Source: Allacma fusca (taxonomy: Eukaryota; Arthropoda; Collembola; Symphypleona; Sminthuridae). From it: DNA of 64,000 nucleotides. The stretch spans positions 48,990,847-49,054,846 of the forward strand of contig OX359248.1 of NCBI GenBank assembly GCA_947179485.1, in the 5' to 3' direction. Every line of letters starts with the position of its first letter. Positions within the stretch are counted from its first letter, which is position 1. Position numbers and translations under genes: made by a program. Of this stretch, positions 1-22,587 are shown piece after piece. The notes under the pieces were generated by a model. It was not told the origin of the DNA, ran no database searches, and worked only from the letters and a program-made list of their open reading frames with translations.

Positions 1-259
1 ACAGAACATTTAAATAATCAAATGTGAAAATGGAATAGAATCTCTCTCGCTCAAGATCGCATAAAATAGGCACTTGAATAGTAAATAACTTCTTTTTCAC
101 ACGTCAACGTATATACGTAAGTAACTGTGGAGAACAGAATTATACCGGACAGACCGTGATCAGCGACTACGTAGAAATAAATTTCATTCCAGCAAATAGA
201 AATCAAACGCATCAAAACCTTTACTCATTTATGTCTAAAAAAGATTCAAATCTCCGTAC
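1..259 (-). other. FEM1 intron 6, truncated by window edge
   Basis: This is intronic sequence downstream of the exon 6 donor GTACGG. Both strands were read for a continuation of ALNMQQ; the only open stretch on the minus strand (about 60-170) has no FEM1 similarity. Confidence 0.8.
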
Positions 260-10794
<10,535 letters not shown>

Positions 10795-10874
10795 GCTTCA
10801 TTGCGTGGAAGACACTCCTAGTCTTGACAAGAAAATTCAAACAAGGTTCACTTCCCACTGAATAACCAGCACAC

Positions 10875-10892
10875 AGTAGTAGTAGTAGTAGT
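10875..10892. repeat. (AGT)6 trinucleotide repeat
   Basis: Six AGT units about 80 nt upstream of the FEM1 start codon; on the transcript strand this is an ACT repeat, probably in the 5' leader or its intron. Confidence 0.9.
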
Positions 10893-13800
10893 ATTAGCTG
10901 CAGTTGTTTAACCAGAAGTAACGTTTAGTTGTAGAGAATATCCGAGAACTTTGGCAGGCTCGTCCTTTTTCAAACGAAACGATGACCTTTCTTGCTGTTC
11001 TTCAAAGTACTGCTGCAAGTTGTTGTACGGCGTCACAAAAAAGTCCATTGAGAAAAAAAAATTACAAAATTAGTAACACAGTAAAAGGATAATGCAAATG
11101 CAGGTCACCGACAGTTCAACCATCTCATGAGATAATTCTCACATGCAGGGAAATCCCGTGTGTCTACCGTGATACCTCGGTTGCCGAATCATGTATACAG
11201 AAACATTATACCTTCAACAGACACAGGAAAAATGTTCCGAAGCCAATAACGAGCTATGTGCAATATACTCCGAAAAGAAACTTTGAAAAAAATGTTACGC
11301 AAATATATTCCAAATGCATAAGCGAAGTTAGGTAGTCACAACGGATTCAGAGAAACGAAGTAAAGGGGAAAAATCTTGGCGTGGATCCGATTCCGGAAAC
11401 TAACCAACTATGTACTATATAACAGAACGACACCTACATAGAAACTACCTCATTTGTCTTGCTGTTCACGTCTGTCCAAATAGTAACTCACGGGAAACCT
11501 TTTACTTTTTAATTTCATTTCAAGCTCCCGATATTTACTACGTAAATACCTAAATCCGATTTTATGATGTAACATTGGATATAACCAGGCTTTCAAGTTA
11601 TGTCCCTACGTAGCAGCCTAACACCTACACAGCCAACTGCCTTGAAAGAAACTGAGCGTTAACAATCCGAAGAGGGAACAATAGCCTCCCTGCACTTTTA
11701 CGTCTCCCTGCAAGAATTCGCACTGTAACGTCCAAAGTATTTCCAAAACCTCTCCATCTTGCACACCAGGATTGACGAGAAGAAAGAGTCAATGGTAGAG
11801 AAGAAGTAATGAGAGTAAAATTCACAAGCTAAAAGCTCCTGTTGAGTTACTTGACTGTACTGTCGTGACCATACATGAGAACGCACAGTTCAACAATGGG
11901 TGAGAATAGAGTACCAAATTAAAATTACGCAACGAGGTTGATGTCGAAATTAGTGACCAACAAGCAGTACCTGAGTAAAAAAAAAGTTTAAGAGCAGACG
12001 TTATGTGTGTAATACACACAGGTATAAATACTCTCATACATCAACGAAATAAATAATTATATATAGCTTAAAGCAAGTAAAGTACTTATACTGAGTAGAT
12101 TACAGTTTGTTCACGCCAATCACACCCAGTATTGTATATACACAAGATACACGTACAAAATACTCAGCATACTTTTCAGACTCACTCGGCGTGTCAGGCT
12201 CTCACATACAACAATCCCATTCATACCCATTGCTGCTGGTAGTACCAACAATGTGACTACACCGATGCCACATAAAAACAAGCATTGTATAAATATAAGA
12301 GAGAATTAAATTTCAAAAAAGTGTCAATGCAAAATTTGATCCTCGGGAAATAGGATCCTGTTAAACAATAAACTGATCCCTTGAATATTATACGTACGAC
12401 GACGAGAAAGACTACACCCCACAAGATAACATTACAACTAATTTGTGAGCACAGGATTTTGCTACTCGTAAAAATTCCACAATGCAAAAATTAAACTTCA
12501 TCTGCAAGGCACCACACGTCGAAGGAGGCATCCCCCCAAGAACTGAACTAACCGTCAAGAATTATATTCCGAAAGTACTGCCCTTAGACTGACAAATACC
12601 AGCAGTACTCGTTAACAACCGTAGACAATATTTTACATACTTTCATTAAATTACACAAGTTTGCAAACCTAATAATGGCATAAACAACCTCAGATCATCA
12701 ATGACAATAACTGGGAATGACTTCGTACCTTTAATTTAACAACCTGCTACTGTATAACAGCTGCTCCATTAAGATTTGAAAAAAATTGCCTTCATCCCGT
12801 TGACAATTTTTTTTGGTTATGCATCTCTGTCCGTTGAATAATAATTAGCCATGCAATATGCTTCACATTACTGCAGCAAGGATAATGATCTAGTATACAT
12901 ACAAAAGAGAAGAAAAAACATCACTTTGAGCAAAAAAAACATCCTTATAATTTATACATAGTCAATTTCGCACATTAGAAATGTTATACTCCTTGATCAT
13001 GCAGGGTTAGCAACAATGACACCAAACCTCAGGGAAAAATAGCTCAACCTTAAGACCGTATACAATGCTCAAAGATAACAATCAAAGAAATATACGTACG
13101 CGGTAAAAAATGAAATAATGAATCCTAATAAAAACTAACAACAATAATTATCGGCAAAAAATAAACAAATGTCCTTAATGTTGCACGCACATGGCTTGAC
13201 CAAGAATAAAAACAGAACAATTCCCAAGTAAGTAATGTAGAGGGTTGAACAGGTAATTTTTCTAAAGTTGAAATACTTACACTATATAGTCTTCCTAAGT
13301 TGCAGACACTGTACCTTGATTATTTCACTCTTTTTTTTCAACTCAACACCATAATGCTACACTTGACTGTATAACGTGGATGGATACAGCTGAGAGCCAT
13401 GTAACAAAAGAATAATGACTAGTTTTGCTCCTTTGCTCCCAATTCTTCTCGTTGCTGCTGAATTAACTGGAAGAGACGACTAAATGAAACTGAAACCAAC
13501 GAAACACAGAGGAGATGTGGACGACGAGCGAAATTCGCCTGCGTCAAGTCGTCAACAGCAGGATTCAAGGTCGCGAATTTGATTTTTTCCCCAACAAACT
13601 CTACATACGTAAAGCTGCTCCCTACCTCTTGAAAAACTACACACATACTATTCAAGAGTCATGATGATGATAGAGGTATCGCGATTATTTCACACACTCC
13701 AAATCCCACAGGATGAACCAGCTATAAGGGATCACAAAGAACAACAAAATCCTACACAGAAAACAAAAGTAAACACAAGTCTTCACTCTACTAAATTATA

Positions 13801-14967
13801 TATATCTATCTATTCCTCTACATATACACTCCAAATCCCCTATCTCCACAGATCTCTTCCCTACGCCATTACATACAAATCCTAAAAATTTAACATAAAA
13901 AATACTCAAATGCATACCCACACTTCACGAACTATTTCCAAAACTCAAGCCCATCACTAACAATAACTACAGAAGATAACACCACTTCTTTTTACACACA
14001 ACTCCGAACCAGCACCCAGAATAATGATTCACAGCTCCACGGACCCTCTCATTTAGAAATCCCACCGACACTTAAAACTCGGAAAAGACCAAAGCTAAAA
14101 CCCATTGCGTCACATATCTACTACACAACATGTTGTTCATAACTTGGCACAATTCTCTATACACATAACTAATGTTTACCGATTCCATGAAGCCTCCTGG
14201 AATCTCCCAGTATAATATATAATAACCAACCTAAATCCGAATTCTTCGAAGAAGACAAAGCCCTAGCCAAGAAATCCAACAGACTCGATGTCTCAGTGGA
14301 AATTACCAGTCATTAATAATGGACTTGCCAAAAAGTGTAAATTCTCTTCCCCATTCCAGAAGCTCCGTGTGATCAAGACTAATAAATAAACCCTGGGTTG
14401 AAGGAAGGCTCTGTAACACATTGAAACTAATAATAATAATAACAAATACACGACGACCATTCCAAAACTAACACTCTGATCCACCAAATCGACCGTCACC
14501 ACTTCTACAACGCAAACACACACACACACACGAAGAATCAACCACTTGTAAATATTACAAAACATTTGATATAGTAACAGTCAACCTCAACCATTATCTA
14601 TTACTTCAAATCCCCCTTGAAATGATCAATTCCCACACGACCCAGCTGTATCAAATCTGAATGATCTACTCAAATGCTGAAAGAAATAGTAAAATCCATC
14701 TCAGGTTAAAAAAGTAAAAATAAATGATATATTAATTGTAGCCGCCACAGAAACCACGCTTTTGACTTAACCAAACTATACCTCAAAAACCCCTGGCTCT
14801 TAAATCCAACAACCATGCCTGTTCTCCATTGTTGCTGAACACAACTTGTGCACGTTTCTTCAATATTATGTATTATCCCATATTTTTCAACAACAATGCC
14901 ATAAAAAAATGTACAAGTTTAAGTAAGACTATATCCCAACACTATTCAAAATAATTCAGAAACTTAC

Positions 14968-15090
14968 ATTCGAGCTCTTTAGCTCTGGCACGAAAAAGCT
15001 CCACAATAATTTTGCAATATTTGAGTGTAAATTAAACTCTGTACGATATATTTGCGAACCGCGGATCCTTCACAATATTGCAGTTTTGTT
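14968..15090 (-). other. Possible non-coding first exon of FEM1
   Basis: On the minus strand a GTAAGTTTC donor begins at 14967 after ...AGAGCTCGAAT. The plus-strand A/C excess of the FEM1 transcription unit fades just beyond here, which fits a first exon. The upstream limit is not defined and no initiator or TATA element was clear. This is inference from one splice motif plus composition. Confidence 0.25.
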
Positions 15091-15599
15091 TGAATAACTA
15101 TTTATTTGATATACTTATTATATTACTCACACTCGTTAAAAACTATATAAGTATATGTAGACACAGGAGTAGGTTAGTACTCCGCGAGAACGCAAGACTT
15201 GTGTCTCCTCCAAAAGAGCTCGAGCAACTGTGACTGTTATGTAATGAGATGCAGAGGAGCAGCTCTCTTTAAAGCACGTTTGTTGTCTTCAATTCTTTGA
15301 GCATACAAGAGAGCAGCAGAGACGTATTTATTCAAGAGTCAAGGATGGAACGTTTCCAAAACTGAAAAACTTTTAGATTTACTTGGACCAAAACTCCCCT
15401 AAAATGTATGTATATATGTCTTTCCTTCTATGTTACATATGGGAATGTGGTTCCTTGTTCATTCCTTGTTGATACTCCTTCAAGGAAATATAACGTTTCC
15501 TATATTTATTTAAAACGGAAAGTAAATATTCCGTACTTACATTTGCTATATATGGTACAGTGTGCACTGGATATATATATATATATGAACTTTTAAACT

Positions 15600-16450
15600 C
15601 TGATCGTAGTCGATCGCAATAAACTGATGGATTCTATGTAGAGGGATAACCCCAAGATTTGAACCCCATCTAGCCGACTTACGGCAGTGACCTATGAACA
15701 TTGAAGTCCCCCTGTATTTCTACAAAAATTGCTTCCAGCTTTCCTTAATTTGGGTTCATCCACCTAGGTCAATATACCTGATCATAGGATAGGGGAAGCT
15801 TGAGGCAAAGTAGGGATTCTTTGAAGATTAATTAATTGAAATATTTAAAAATTCAAATAAAATGAATGTCTAAATACAGTATTTGATGTGGGAAAAATAT
15901 CTTTTGACATTGGTCTATTGGGATATTTTGTGGGGCTTCCAAATTCAAAACAGCTCCTTGACAGGTCACCACGTTGACAAGTTTGTAGGCCTAACAGGGA
16001 AAAATATATGGGGACCAAGGCTGGGAACAATACAACCTCTCAAGGGACAAAAACAGCTTTAATATCAAAACATTTTCTGGGAGGGTATAGCCATTATCAA
16101 ATTTTTAAAAAATTCTAGATATTATAAAACGTTATGGAGTATCGCCCCTATAGGTCATTTCATGAACCCAGAAGTCAAAAATTCAACGGCGGTAGGTGGA
16201 GCCAAAAAACAAAGCAAACTTCGTTAGGGTTATAAATTCTCGACGTTGATCCACATTTTCTACTACTGTCGTAAAAGTCATCAAATATTGACACAATAGA
16301 TGAATAAAGCTGAGTTCAGAAAATTGGCTATAAACTCCGCGGAACCCTGATCGTTTCATGTGATCAACCACTCCCTGATAAGGACTAGAGATGAGGGAGA
16401 CGATACGGGACACCGTGTAGGTTCAATTGAATATATGCTGTACAGACACT
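15600..16450. other. Microsatellite-poor island, possibly a decayed mobile element
   Basis: This stretch lacks the simple repeats and TACATATGTA motifs common elsewhere. The minus strand has two moderately long frames, 16413-16183 (containing VVDHMKRSGFRGVYSQFSEL) and 16030-15845 (containing SPTKYPNRPMSKDIF). A GGTTCAAATC motif on the minus strand near 15,655-15,665 resembles a Pol III B box, as in tRNA-derived SINEs. No terminal repeats or target duplication were found, and no family is recognised. Confidence 0.3.
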
Positions 16451-16704
16451 ACAGTTCGCTGTGGTTGTAAGGTATCCCCTGAAACAAGAGGAAATATTTT
16501 TGTACAAATATTTGGACACATCCAACTTCAGAAATTACATAATTTCCTTCCTGGAATATCCGCACATGGCTTTATATCAAAGGCCAAAGTCTGGATTTGA
16601 GGGGATTCTCGTAAATAGCCCCTACTGTATATGCAGATTCGTGTTTGATGAGTCTTCAGGAAAGCTTTAACAATTTTTGCAGTAGTTATACATACAGCTT
16701 CAGG

Positions 16705-16710
16705 TTTATT
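16705..16710 (-). terminator. AATAAA polyadenylation-type hexamer for the candidate small gene
   Basis: The plus strand reads tttatt, so the minus strand has AATAAA, about 150 nt downstream of the TGA at 16861. Such hexamers are frequent by chance in AT-rich DNA; it counts only together with the open frame. Confidence 0.2.
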
Positions 16711-16860
16711 TTGGAACATCTGATGTCAGGAGAGGACTGCCATTCAGTGTTCAAAATGCTCCTACAGCGAATTCTATACTTGACAAGTGCGAACCCAAGA
16801 GCTCCTCGTAATTTCAAAGGTTACCAGAAGGCTGAGGATTTTTACTTGGGCTTGAGGTAC

Positions 16861-16995
16861 TCAGACAGCGCTGCTGGGACTCCTGTCGTCCACGTTGAGA
16901 GCCGCCGGGGAAGGGCGAGGACTCATTCTTCCTGAGGAGTCCCATTCGTCAATGTAGTTAAGCGGACCAATGGGAGGGTAGGACGGAGTCCCAGT
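16861..16995 (-). CDS. Candidate terminal exon of a small unrecognised minus-strand gene
   Basis: After a possible acceptor GATGGTAG, 44 codons run open to a TGA at 16861. They contain PPIGPLNYIDEWDSSGRM and a Ser/Pro-rich tail ending SPSSAV. Local GC is clearly higher than in neighbouring introns. A minus-strand AATAAA lies at 16710-16705, about 150 nt past the stop, where a polyadenylation signal would be expected. No family is recognised. The plus strand is also open here (16645-16935), so the strand is not certain. Confidence 0.3.
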   Translation of the reverse strand, partial: TGTPSYPPIGPLNYIDEWDSSGRMSPRPSPAALNVDDRSPSSAV

Positions 16996-17034
16996 CTACC
17001 ATCTCTATACACTGTACGGATGGGAAGCGTGTAT

Positions 17035-17054
17035 GTGTGTGTGTGTGTGTGTGT
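17035..17054. repeat. (GT)n microsatellite
   Basis: Ten GT units followed by GA/GT variation, lying between the two candidate minus-strand exons. Confidence 0.95.
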
Positions 17055-17098
17055 GAGTGAGTGTCTGTGTGAACATTGGTGAACAGGAATGGCCAAAG

Positions 17099-17317
17099 CT
17101 ACCGTGGATTTAGTTTGGCTTCAGACTTGGACGCGAAAGGATTGCTCAGTGGGAAGTTGTTGCTCCGGTAAAAAAAAAAGTCTTTGAATTTTCTATTTCC
17201 TGTCCATCCTACATACTTTTCCCATGTTAATCCGAATTTCACCAAATAAATGGATTCTTCCAGTGTCATCTCGGGAATTCGGTCAGGATCGTAGGACAAC
17301 AGTGACAGTCCTGTCAT
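17099..17317 (-). CDS. Candidate upstream exon of the same unrecognised gene, or a gene fragment
   Basis: The minus-strand frame from ATG at 17317 reads protein-like: MTGLSLLSYDPDRIPEMTLE, then ESIYLVKFGLTWEKYVGWTG. It stops at TAG at 17099. An acceptor-like CAATGACAG sits at the start codon, so it could be internal. The end of the coding part is unclear. A GTATGT donor inside EKY (phase 2) and a GTAGCT at the TAG (phase 2) do not match the phase-0 acceptor of the 16861-16995 segment, which weakens the joined model. The intervening DNA holds a (GT)n tract. Confidence 0.25.
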   Translation of the reverse strand: MTGLSLLSYDPDRIPEMTLEESIYLVKFGLTWEKYVGWTGNRKFKDFFFYRSNNFPLSNPFASKSEAKLNPR

Positions 17318-17344
17318 TGGATTGAAGGAGAAGCGCCGCGACAA

Positions 17345-18214
17345 AAAGTGTTACAATTGGAAGTCCAGAACGCCGGCATAAAGAGCTAAATTACTGGGGA
17401 GAAATTAGTGTTGAAACAATTTCCACAGAGTCAAGATATTATACACGGACATAAGTGACTACAATTGTCTTGTTATTTTACCAGCTTTATACTGTGAGTT
17501 GGTGTGAGGAGTTGAGAGTCATTTTCAACAAATTATAAATAATAGTGTGAGTATTCCCATTGAAGAATCATTGTGACCCTGTTGGATTTTTTTCCAGGAT
17601 TTGGGAAATTACACTGTGCTGTGGACGACTCCTGTCTATTTATAATTCCCAATTTATTAGTTGAGTGCTCAAACAGAAGTACTTGAGTACTTGATATATA
17701 AAAATACTAAAGTATTTCATTTAAATAGCGTGTTGTCAACGGGAGTTGAGGCTGTTTTGGGGGAAGACAGTGCTTTGTATTTTGTTGTTGTGGCGGAGAA
17801 GATTGATTTAAAAGTGGGTTTATATATAAGTATGTGATTTTGAGCCGTAAATACAAAAAGGAAGGCTTGCAGTAATTTTCTTGTATATAGAGTTTATGAC
17901 GAGTTGATTTTTAATTTCATCGTGTTCATATATAAGTATAATTACTTGTCTGTAGTTTTTTGAAGCGGGATTTTGTTTTCGGGAAGTTGGAGACCCCAGT
18001 GTTTTTCGACGTTGTTGAGCTTTTGAAGGAGAGTTTTTTCCCACGGAACTGGAAGAATTTAAGGGGAACGGAATAATCTCGGGATTCCGAGGCAGCTAAA
18101 AACTTAGGATATGGAACCTTGGCGATTGTAATAAAGGAATCATTTGACGACTATCGTGTAAATTCCGTAGTTAACATTTAGTCTCTGACCATTGGATCCT
18201 TCAAGACTTCAAAC
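17345..18214 (+). promoter_or_regulatory. groucho promoter/5' leader region
   Basis: This is the immediate upstream region of the groucho start codon. TATA-like TTTATATATAAG and CATATATAAGTA motifs lie near 17,818-17,830 and 17,928-17,940, but such strings are common here. From about 17,950 onward the sequence is richer in CG and free of microsatellites, as expected of a 5' leader. A strong acceptor-like TTTTTTTCCAG ends at 17597, so an upstream non-coding exon is possible. The transcription start cannot be fixed. Confidence 0.4.
18111..18131 (+). promoter_or_regulatory. Upstream ORF in the presumed groucho leader
   Basis: ATG GAA CCT TGG CGA TTG TAA encodes MEPWRL. The start context has purines at -3 and +4. 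It ends 83 nt before the groucho ATG. If transcription starts upstream of 18,111 it could reduce initiation at the main start; that effect is inferred. Confidence 0.35.
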
Positions 18215-18250
18215 ATGTACCCGGCTCCAACGAGACATCCACCCGCTGGG
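18215..18250 (+). CDS. gro: groucho coding exon 1 (residues 1-12)
   Basis: The exon encodes [12 protein letters not shown] and ends in phase 0 at GGG|GTAAGTAAAC. The start is supported by an in-frame TAG at 18179-18181, by the AAAC-ATG context (A at -3) and by matching the MYPSPVRHPAAG start of insect Groucho. Confidence 0.93.
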
Positions 18251-19366
18251 GTAAGTAAACTCTTTCGTCTCCGTATGGTTTTTTTTTCCTTCCTTGAGTC
18301 AAGTCAAAGTTGAGTTAATACTGTTGTCAGTTAGAAATGTAAAATACAGTGGAATAATAAAAGGGAGCTGTGGGCTAATAGTGTGGGCTGTGTATGTATA
18401 TGTTGGTGTGTTGTTGCTAAAGATAAATAAAAAGGAGACAGGTCGGAACGAGGAAACTGACCGACCCTTCAGCAATCCATGCCGAGAATGACCGACGGAT
18501 CAATAATACTGTGACCATGCCACTTTAATGGCACGTACTTAAGCGCCTGTAATTTGACTTATTCAGCCCAACTACATAGGAACAACCTCTTTTACAATGT
18601 TTTCTCTTCCCTGGCTCCCATTGTGTACTTGTACTTACCTTATTATATTTCTCGGCTTATTTATTCCCTATTAAAACCTCCGATGTGTCTATATAGGGTT
18701 CTCTCAGCTACCTTCTCCCCAATAATCTTGTTGACTACTTTTACGATTATCTCGTTCTGTCCATGTCCACTCTCCTTTCGTTTACATCGTTTAGTATTTT
18801 AGACACTATTTCCAAATTTATTTTCACATTTGGGGAGGGCAATTTACTCAACTGGCCTGTACTGTATGTCCAGGCTATGTACATTGCCTGTGTTTATGTA
18901 GAGTGGGAAATTGGTCCTTCTGAGTATTGTATACTTATTGTTAGTTAGGTATTCACTGTGTATATGTACTTTGAGGCATAAAGATTTGTAGGTACATAAT
19001 ACGTCCTCTCTCATTATCATTGCTTCAGTAAGAATTCCACGTATGAATGTACATACTTATTTATGCATGTATGTAAAAAGTATGCGAACATTATACATGG
19101 TTTCAGTAGTTGGAGAGTCGTATTTTCCAAATGTTCTGTATTATTATTACCAACTCTTTTTCGAACCTATTGCATTTATTTACAAGTTAAGGTGAATGCA
19201 ACCATGCAATTACTATTGAGTACTCCTTGGAATATAAAAGTTGGGAGTAAGCAAATAGACTGTTGAGAATGCCTTCATCCCAAAATAACCTTGTATAATA
19301 CCATGCATTTATACACGCTTGAATCGTTCTCGAAAAGTTGAGCCTCTCTCTCTCTCTCTCTCTTCC

Positions 19367-19415
<49 letters not shown>

Positions 19416-21324
19416 CCTCTCATCTATTAATGTATGTATTTTTTCCCTTTTTTTTTTATATCCGTCGTCCCTATCGACTAAACCATTGAATGTTCCTGGT
19501 GGGTCAATAAGCTAGAGGAAAGTAGGAGTAATAGCGATAAATAAAATAATGTGGAATGCCCAACTGCAGGAGCTCGTCGTCAAGTACCCAAGTGTAATGT
19601 ATATTGAAGTTCGTACATACAAGACACAAGGAGAGGAATGCATTGATTAACAACTAAGTGGTCGTCATGTGTTACGATACATGAAGAATTTATGTACAAT
19701 CTGTACTTTTGCATACAGTATGATTGTGTACATGTACATGCGTCGTTATTCCTTAACTACATACGACAGACGGATACTTTGCGTCTTGTGTTGACGCAAT
19801 TTTCTAGCCGCACGGATATCCTACGCTTAGTTAGAATTAGTAAATGTATTCCACTCATGTGAGTATGGAAAGGGCAAAGATGTAACGAGAACATTAAATC
19901 TCCCATACCTGGTTATTTGATTTGTGTGTACGTAAGAAGGAGGTATTTAATGTGCATGAGCTCTAATGCGGTGGTGTTGGAGCCCTTATCTCCTTCCAAG
20001 CTCTTTCTAACATATACTAAAGCCAGCATATCATCTAAAATTTAATATATCAGGAATAAGTGTGCATACGGTTGACGTAGCTCCTATAGCTGATAATAAC
20101 GATAATGATGCCCGAGAATATTTTTTGATTTGACTTTCTCTCTCTCTCTCTCCCTCGCTCTTCGCCACTCTAATTTTTTTTCCTTTTTTTAATATACAGG
20201 CCCCTCCTTCAAGCGGAGGACCCTTGAAGTTTACTATAGCTGAAGCACTGGAGAGGATCAAAGAGGAATTCAATTTTCTCCAAGCACAATATCACTCGTA
20301 AGTTTTTTCCCTTATTATGAATGTAGAAATCTCTAAAACTTTTCTTTCATAAATCTCTTCTCTCTATTTGTACACTCGAAATTTTTGCATTATGTAGATA
20401 TACAGAGTTCTTCTAGTAGTCGGTATCAGAGGCAAAAGAAATGTCCCTGCGCGTACATGTACTTACTTATATGAGCGCCCATCGTAGTCTACTCAAGACT
20501 CATTTATGTCCAGTACATCCTTCACTTGTTATTTGTACTTACTACACTCAAAGTTCTATTTTTATCAACTTGAAGAGCATAGGGTGAATTAAACATTCTT
20601 GTTTGAACTACTCAATCAGTTTTTTCCCATGTGATACTATCTGTGTGTATCTCTCTCCCTCAGTAAATATCTCTGTTGTTGGCACTAGAATGAATAAATG
20701 GTGCCAGCTGATAAAAGGAGGATTAGGTTGCACATCCGACGTGATTAATTTAATTGTTCCATAAATGTACTAATCTGAGCGATCAAGTTAATAATTTCAA
20801 ACTTGTTCCTACCAACTCACTACTATATATGTATGTGAAATAATATGTGTGAAGATAAAAAAAAATGGATTGACTCAAACTAACCTTTTTAATTCTGTTC
20901 TGTGAACGAAATGACCTCCCAAATAGCTAAATTAGCTGAAAACCTTAGAATTAAAATCTTATTATGCTGTCCCTCCTACTATACATTAACAACTATTCCT
21001 AATACCTGTCTCCAAGGAATGTGCTGCACTTATGGAGTTGGATAAACTTTGAGAGTTATTGTTCTCGAAGGAAAAAAATGCACACATTCGTTACACCTGA
21101 ATGATACTCTCAGAGAAGATTACAAAGCTCTGGGTGAATAATGTGAATGTGAAAGGTCCAAGCTCGGAACAAGAGTGCTTGCGTTGAAGCCAGGAGGAGT
21201 TACCACAAAAAGCGTAAATAACTATGTGGAGATGGTTATTGAAGAGCAATGAAGCTCACCGTCCTCACACACTATACAAAGCATCATGCCAGTTAGTCTT
21301 GATAAAGACAAGTACAACAAAAAA

Positions 21325-21358
<34 letters not shown>

Positions 21359-22338
21359 TATGCGGCTTGAACATTCATCCTGTATGTCCTGCTTCGTAGT
21401 CATCATCATACATAGATATCTACATATAGTATTGGCGGTGATGACGAACGTGTGGGATACAATAAAAAAAATACAAGAGTCCAAACTGAACCGGAGTTTG
21501 TGTAACATACGCATATATAGGAGTAAATCCAGCGTGGATTGGAAGGATGAGGGAAGGATTGAGTGACTGAGTTAAACAGAAGACGGGGAAGGAGTAAGCG
21601 GCGTGGAAAAAAAGTGCAGGGAAATCAAATGGCCATTGTGTTTTAATCTATGTAAGTATTAAATTAGGTAGGCAAGGTAATGGTACGTAATTGTACTCAT
21701 AATATTCCTTTACTCTCCGGTCCATGTGTCCAATACACAAGCAGGGTGGACTTTGGTTGCGCTCTGTGACTCTATCCCCACCATAAGTCTTTCTCTGCTT
21801 TTTTTTTGTGTGTGTGCACCACTTTAATTATGCACGTAACTGCATACCTGGCCACGAGTGTAATGTATTAGCAATTTATCTCCATCTTTCACCTGGCTCA
21901 TGTAGATATGCATGCACTTGTCTGTGTAAGTATCCAAGTATATTAATAAGTGTGTATACGGTGGTTTGTAATATGTTAATAACAAAAACTTTATATTCCT
22001 GCGTATCCACTCTCACACATGGGATTGTTGGACGGCATGTGCATGAATATTAGATGCATTTGCTATGGGAGTTCCGACTTGGGATTCCACCATTGTATTT
22101 ACTAACGTGCATTTTCAACCTTCAAATATGTAACACGTACACATGTACACTCACATTAGGCTCGGAATGACTAATGTGTATGTTGTGTTACTTTAATGGG
22201 TAGAGAAATGTACGAGTATTATCCCCATGCTTTAAAGTTAATCCTGTAGGAAAAGAACAAGGTAAGTTGCTCTCTCTCTCCCTCTCTCTCTCTCTCGCTG
22301 CTACCATAATTTACAAGTCGTACGTGGAACATCATTTT

Positions 22339-22382
<44 letters not shown>

Positions 22383-22525
22383 TATACACATTCACAATCA
22401 ACTATTACACGAGTGAATCTCCATAAGGAATAGGCATGTAGTATGATTGTTATTGTTGACGGTGTGTTGTGTATCCTTTTATATTAGACACGTTTTTTCC
22501 TTCAACAAATTCTCTTATTTTCCCT

Positions 22526-22587
<62 letters not shown>

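Larger units (their letters stand above)
10795..15600. other. FEM1 upstream region (leader, possible leader intron, promoter side)
   Basis: No coding exon was recognised. The plus strand stays rich in A and C up to about 15 kb, as in the FEM1 introns, suggesting minus-strand transcription reaches that far. It contains (AGT)6 at 10875-10892, a (CA)n tract at 14516-14531 and an (AT)n tract at 15571-15586. A coding-like minus-strand frame at 13419-13655 is discussed under findings. A leader acceptor could be CAAGACTAG, just upstream of the FEM1 ATG. Confidence 0.5.
18251..20199 (+). other. groucho intron 1 (1,949 bp)
   Basis: GT-AG intron holding two CT-rich microsatellites (19343-19420, 20136-20160). 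No other coding sequence was recognised. Confidence 0.85.

Noticed and set aside
15640-15720. Possible tRNA gene on the minus strand around GGTTCAAATC
   Set aside because: The T stem does not pair and no acceptor stem or A box in the right place could be found; kept only as a B-box-like motif.
17818-17940. Two TATATATAAG strings proposed as groucho TATA boxes
   Set aside because: TATATA strings are very common in this DNA, so neither can be assigned as a promoter element without a mapped start.
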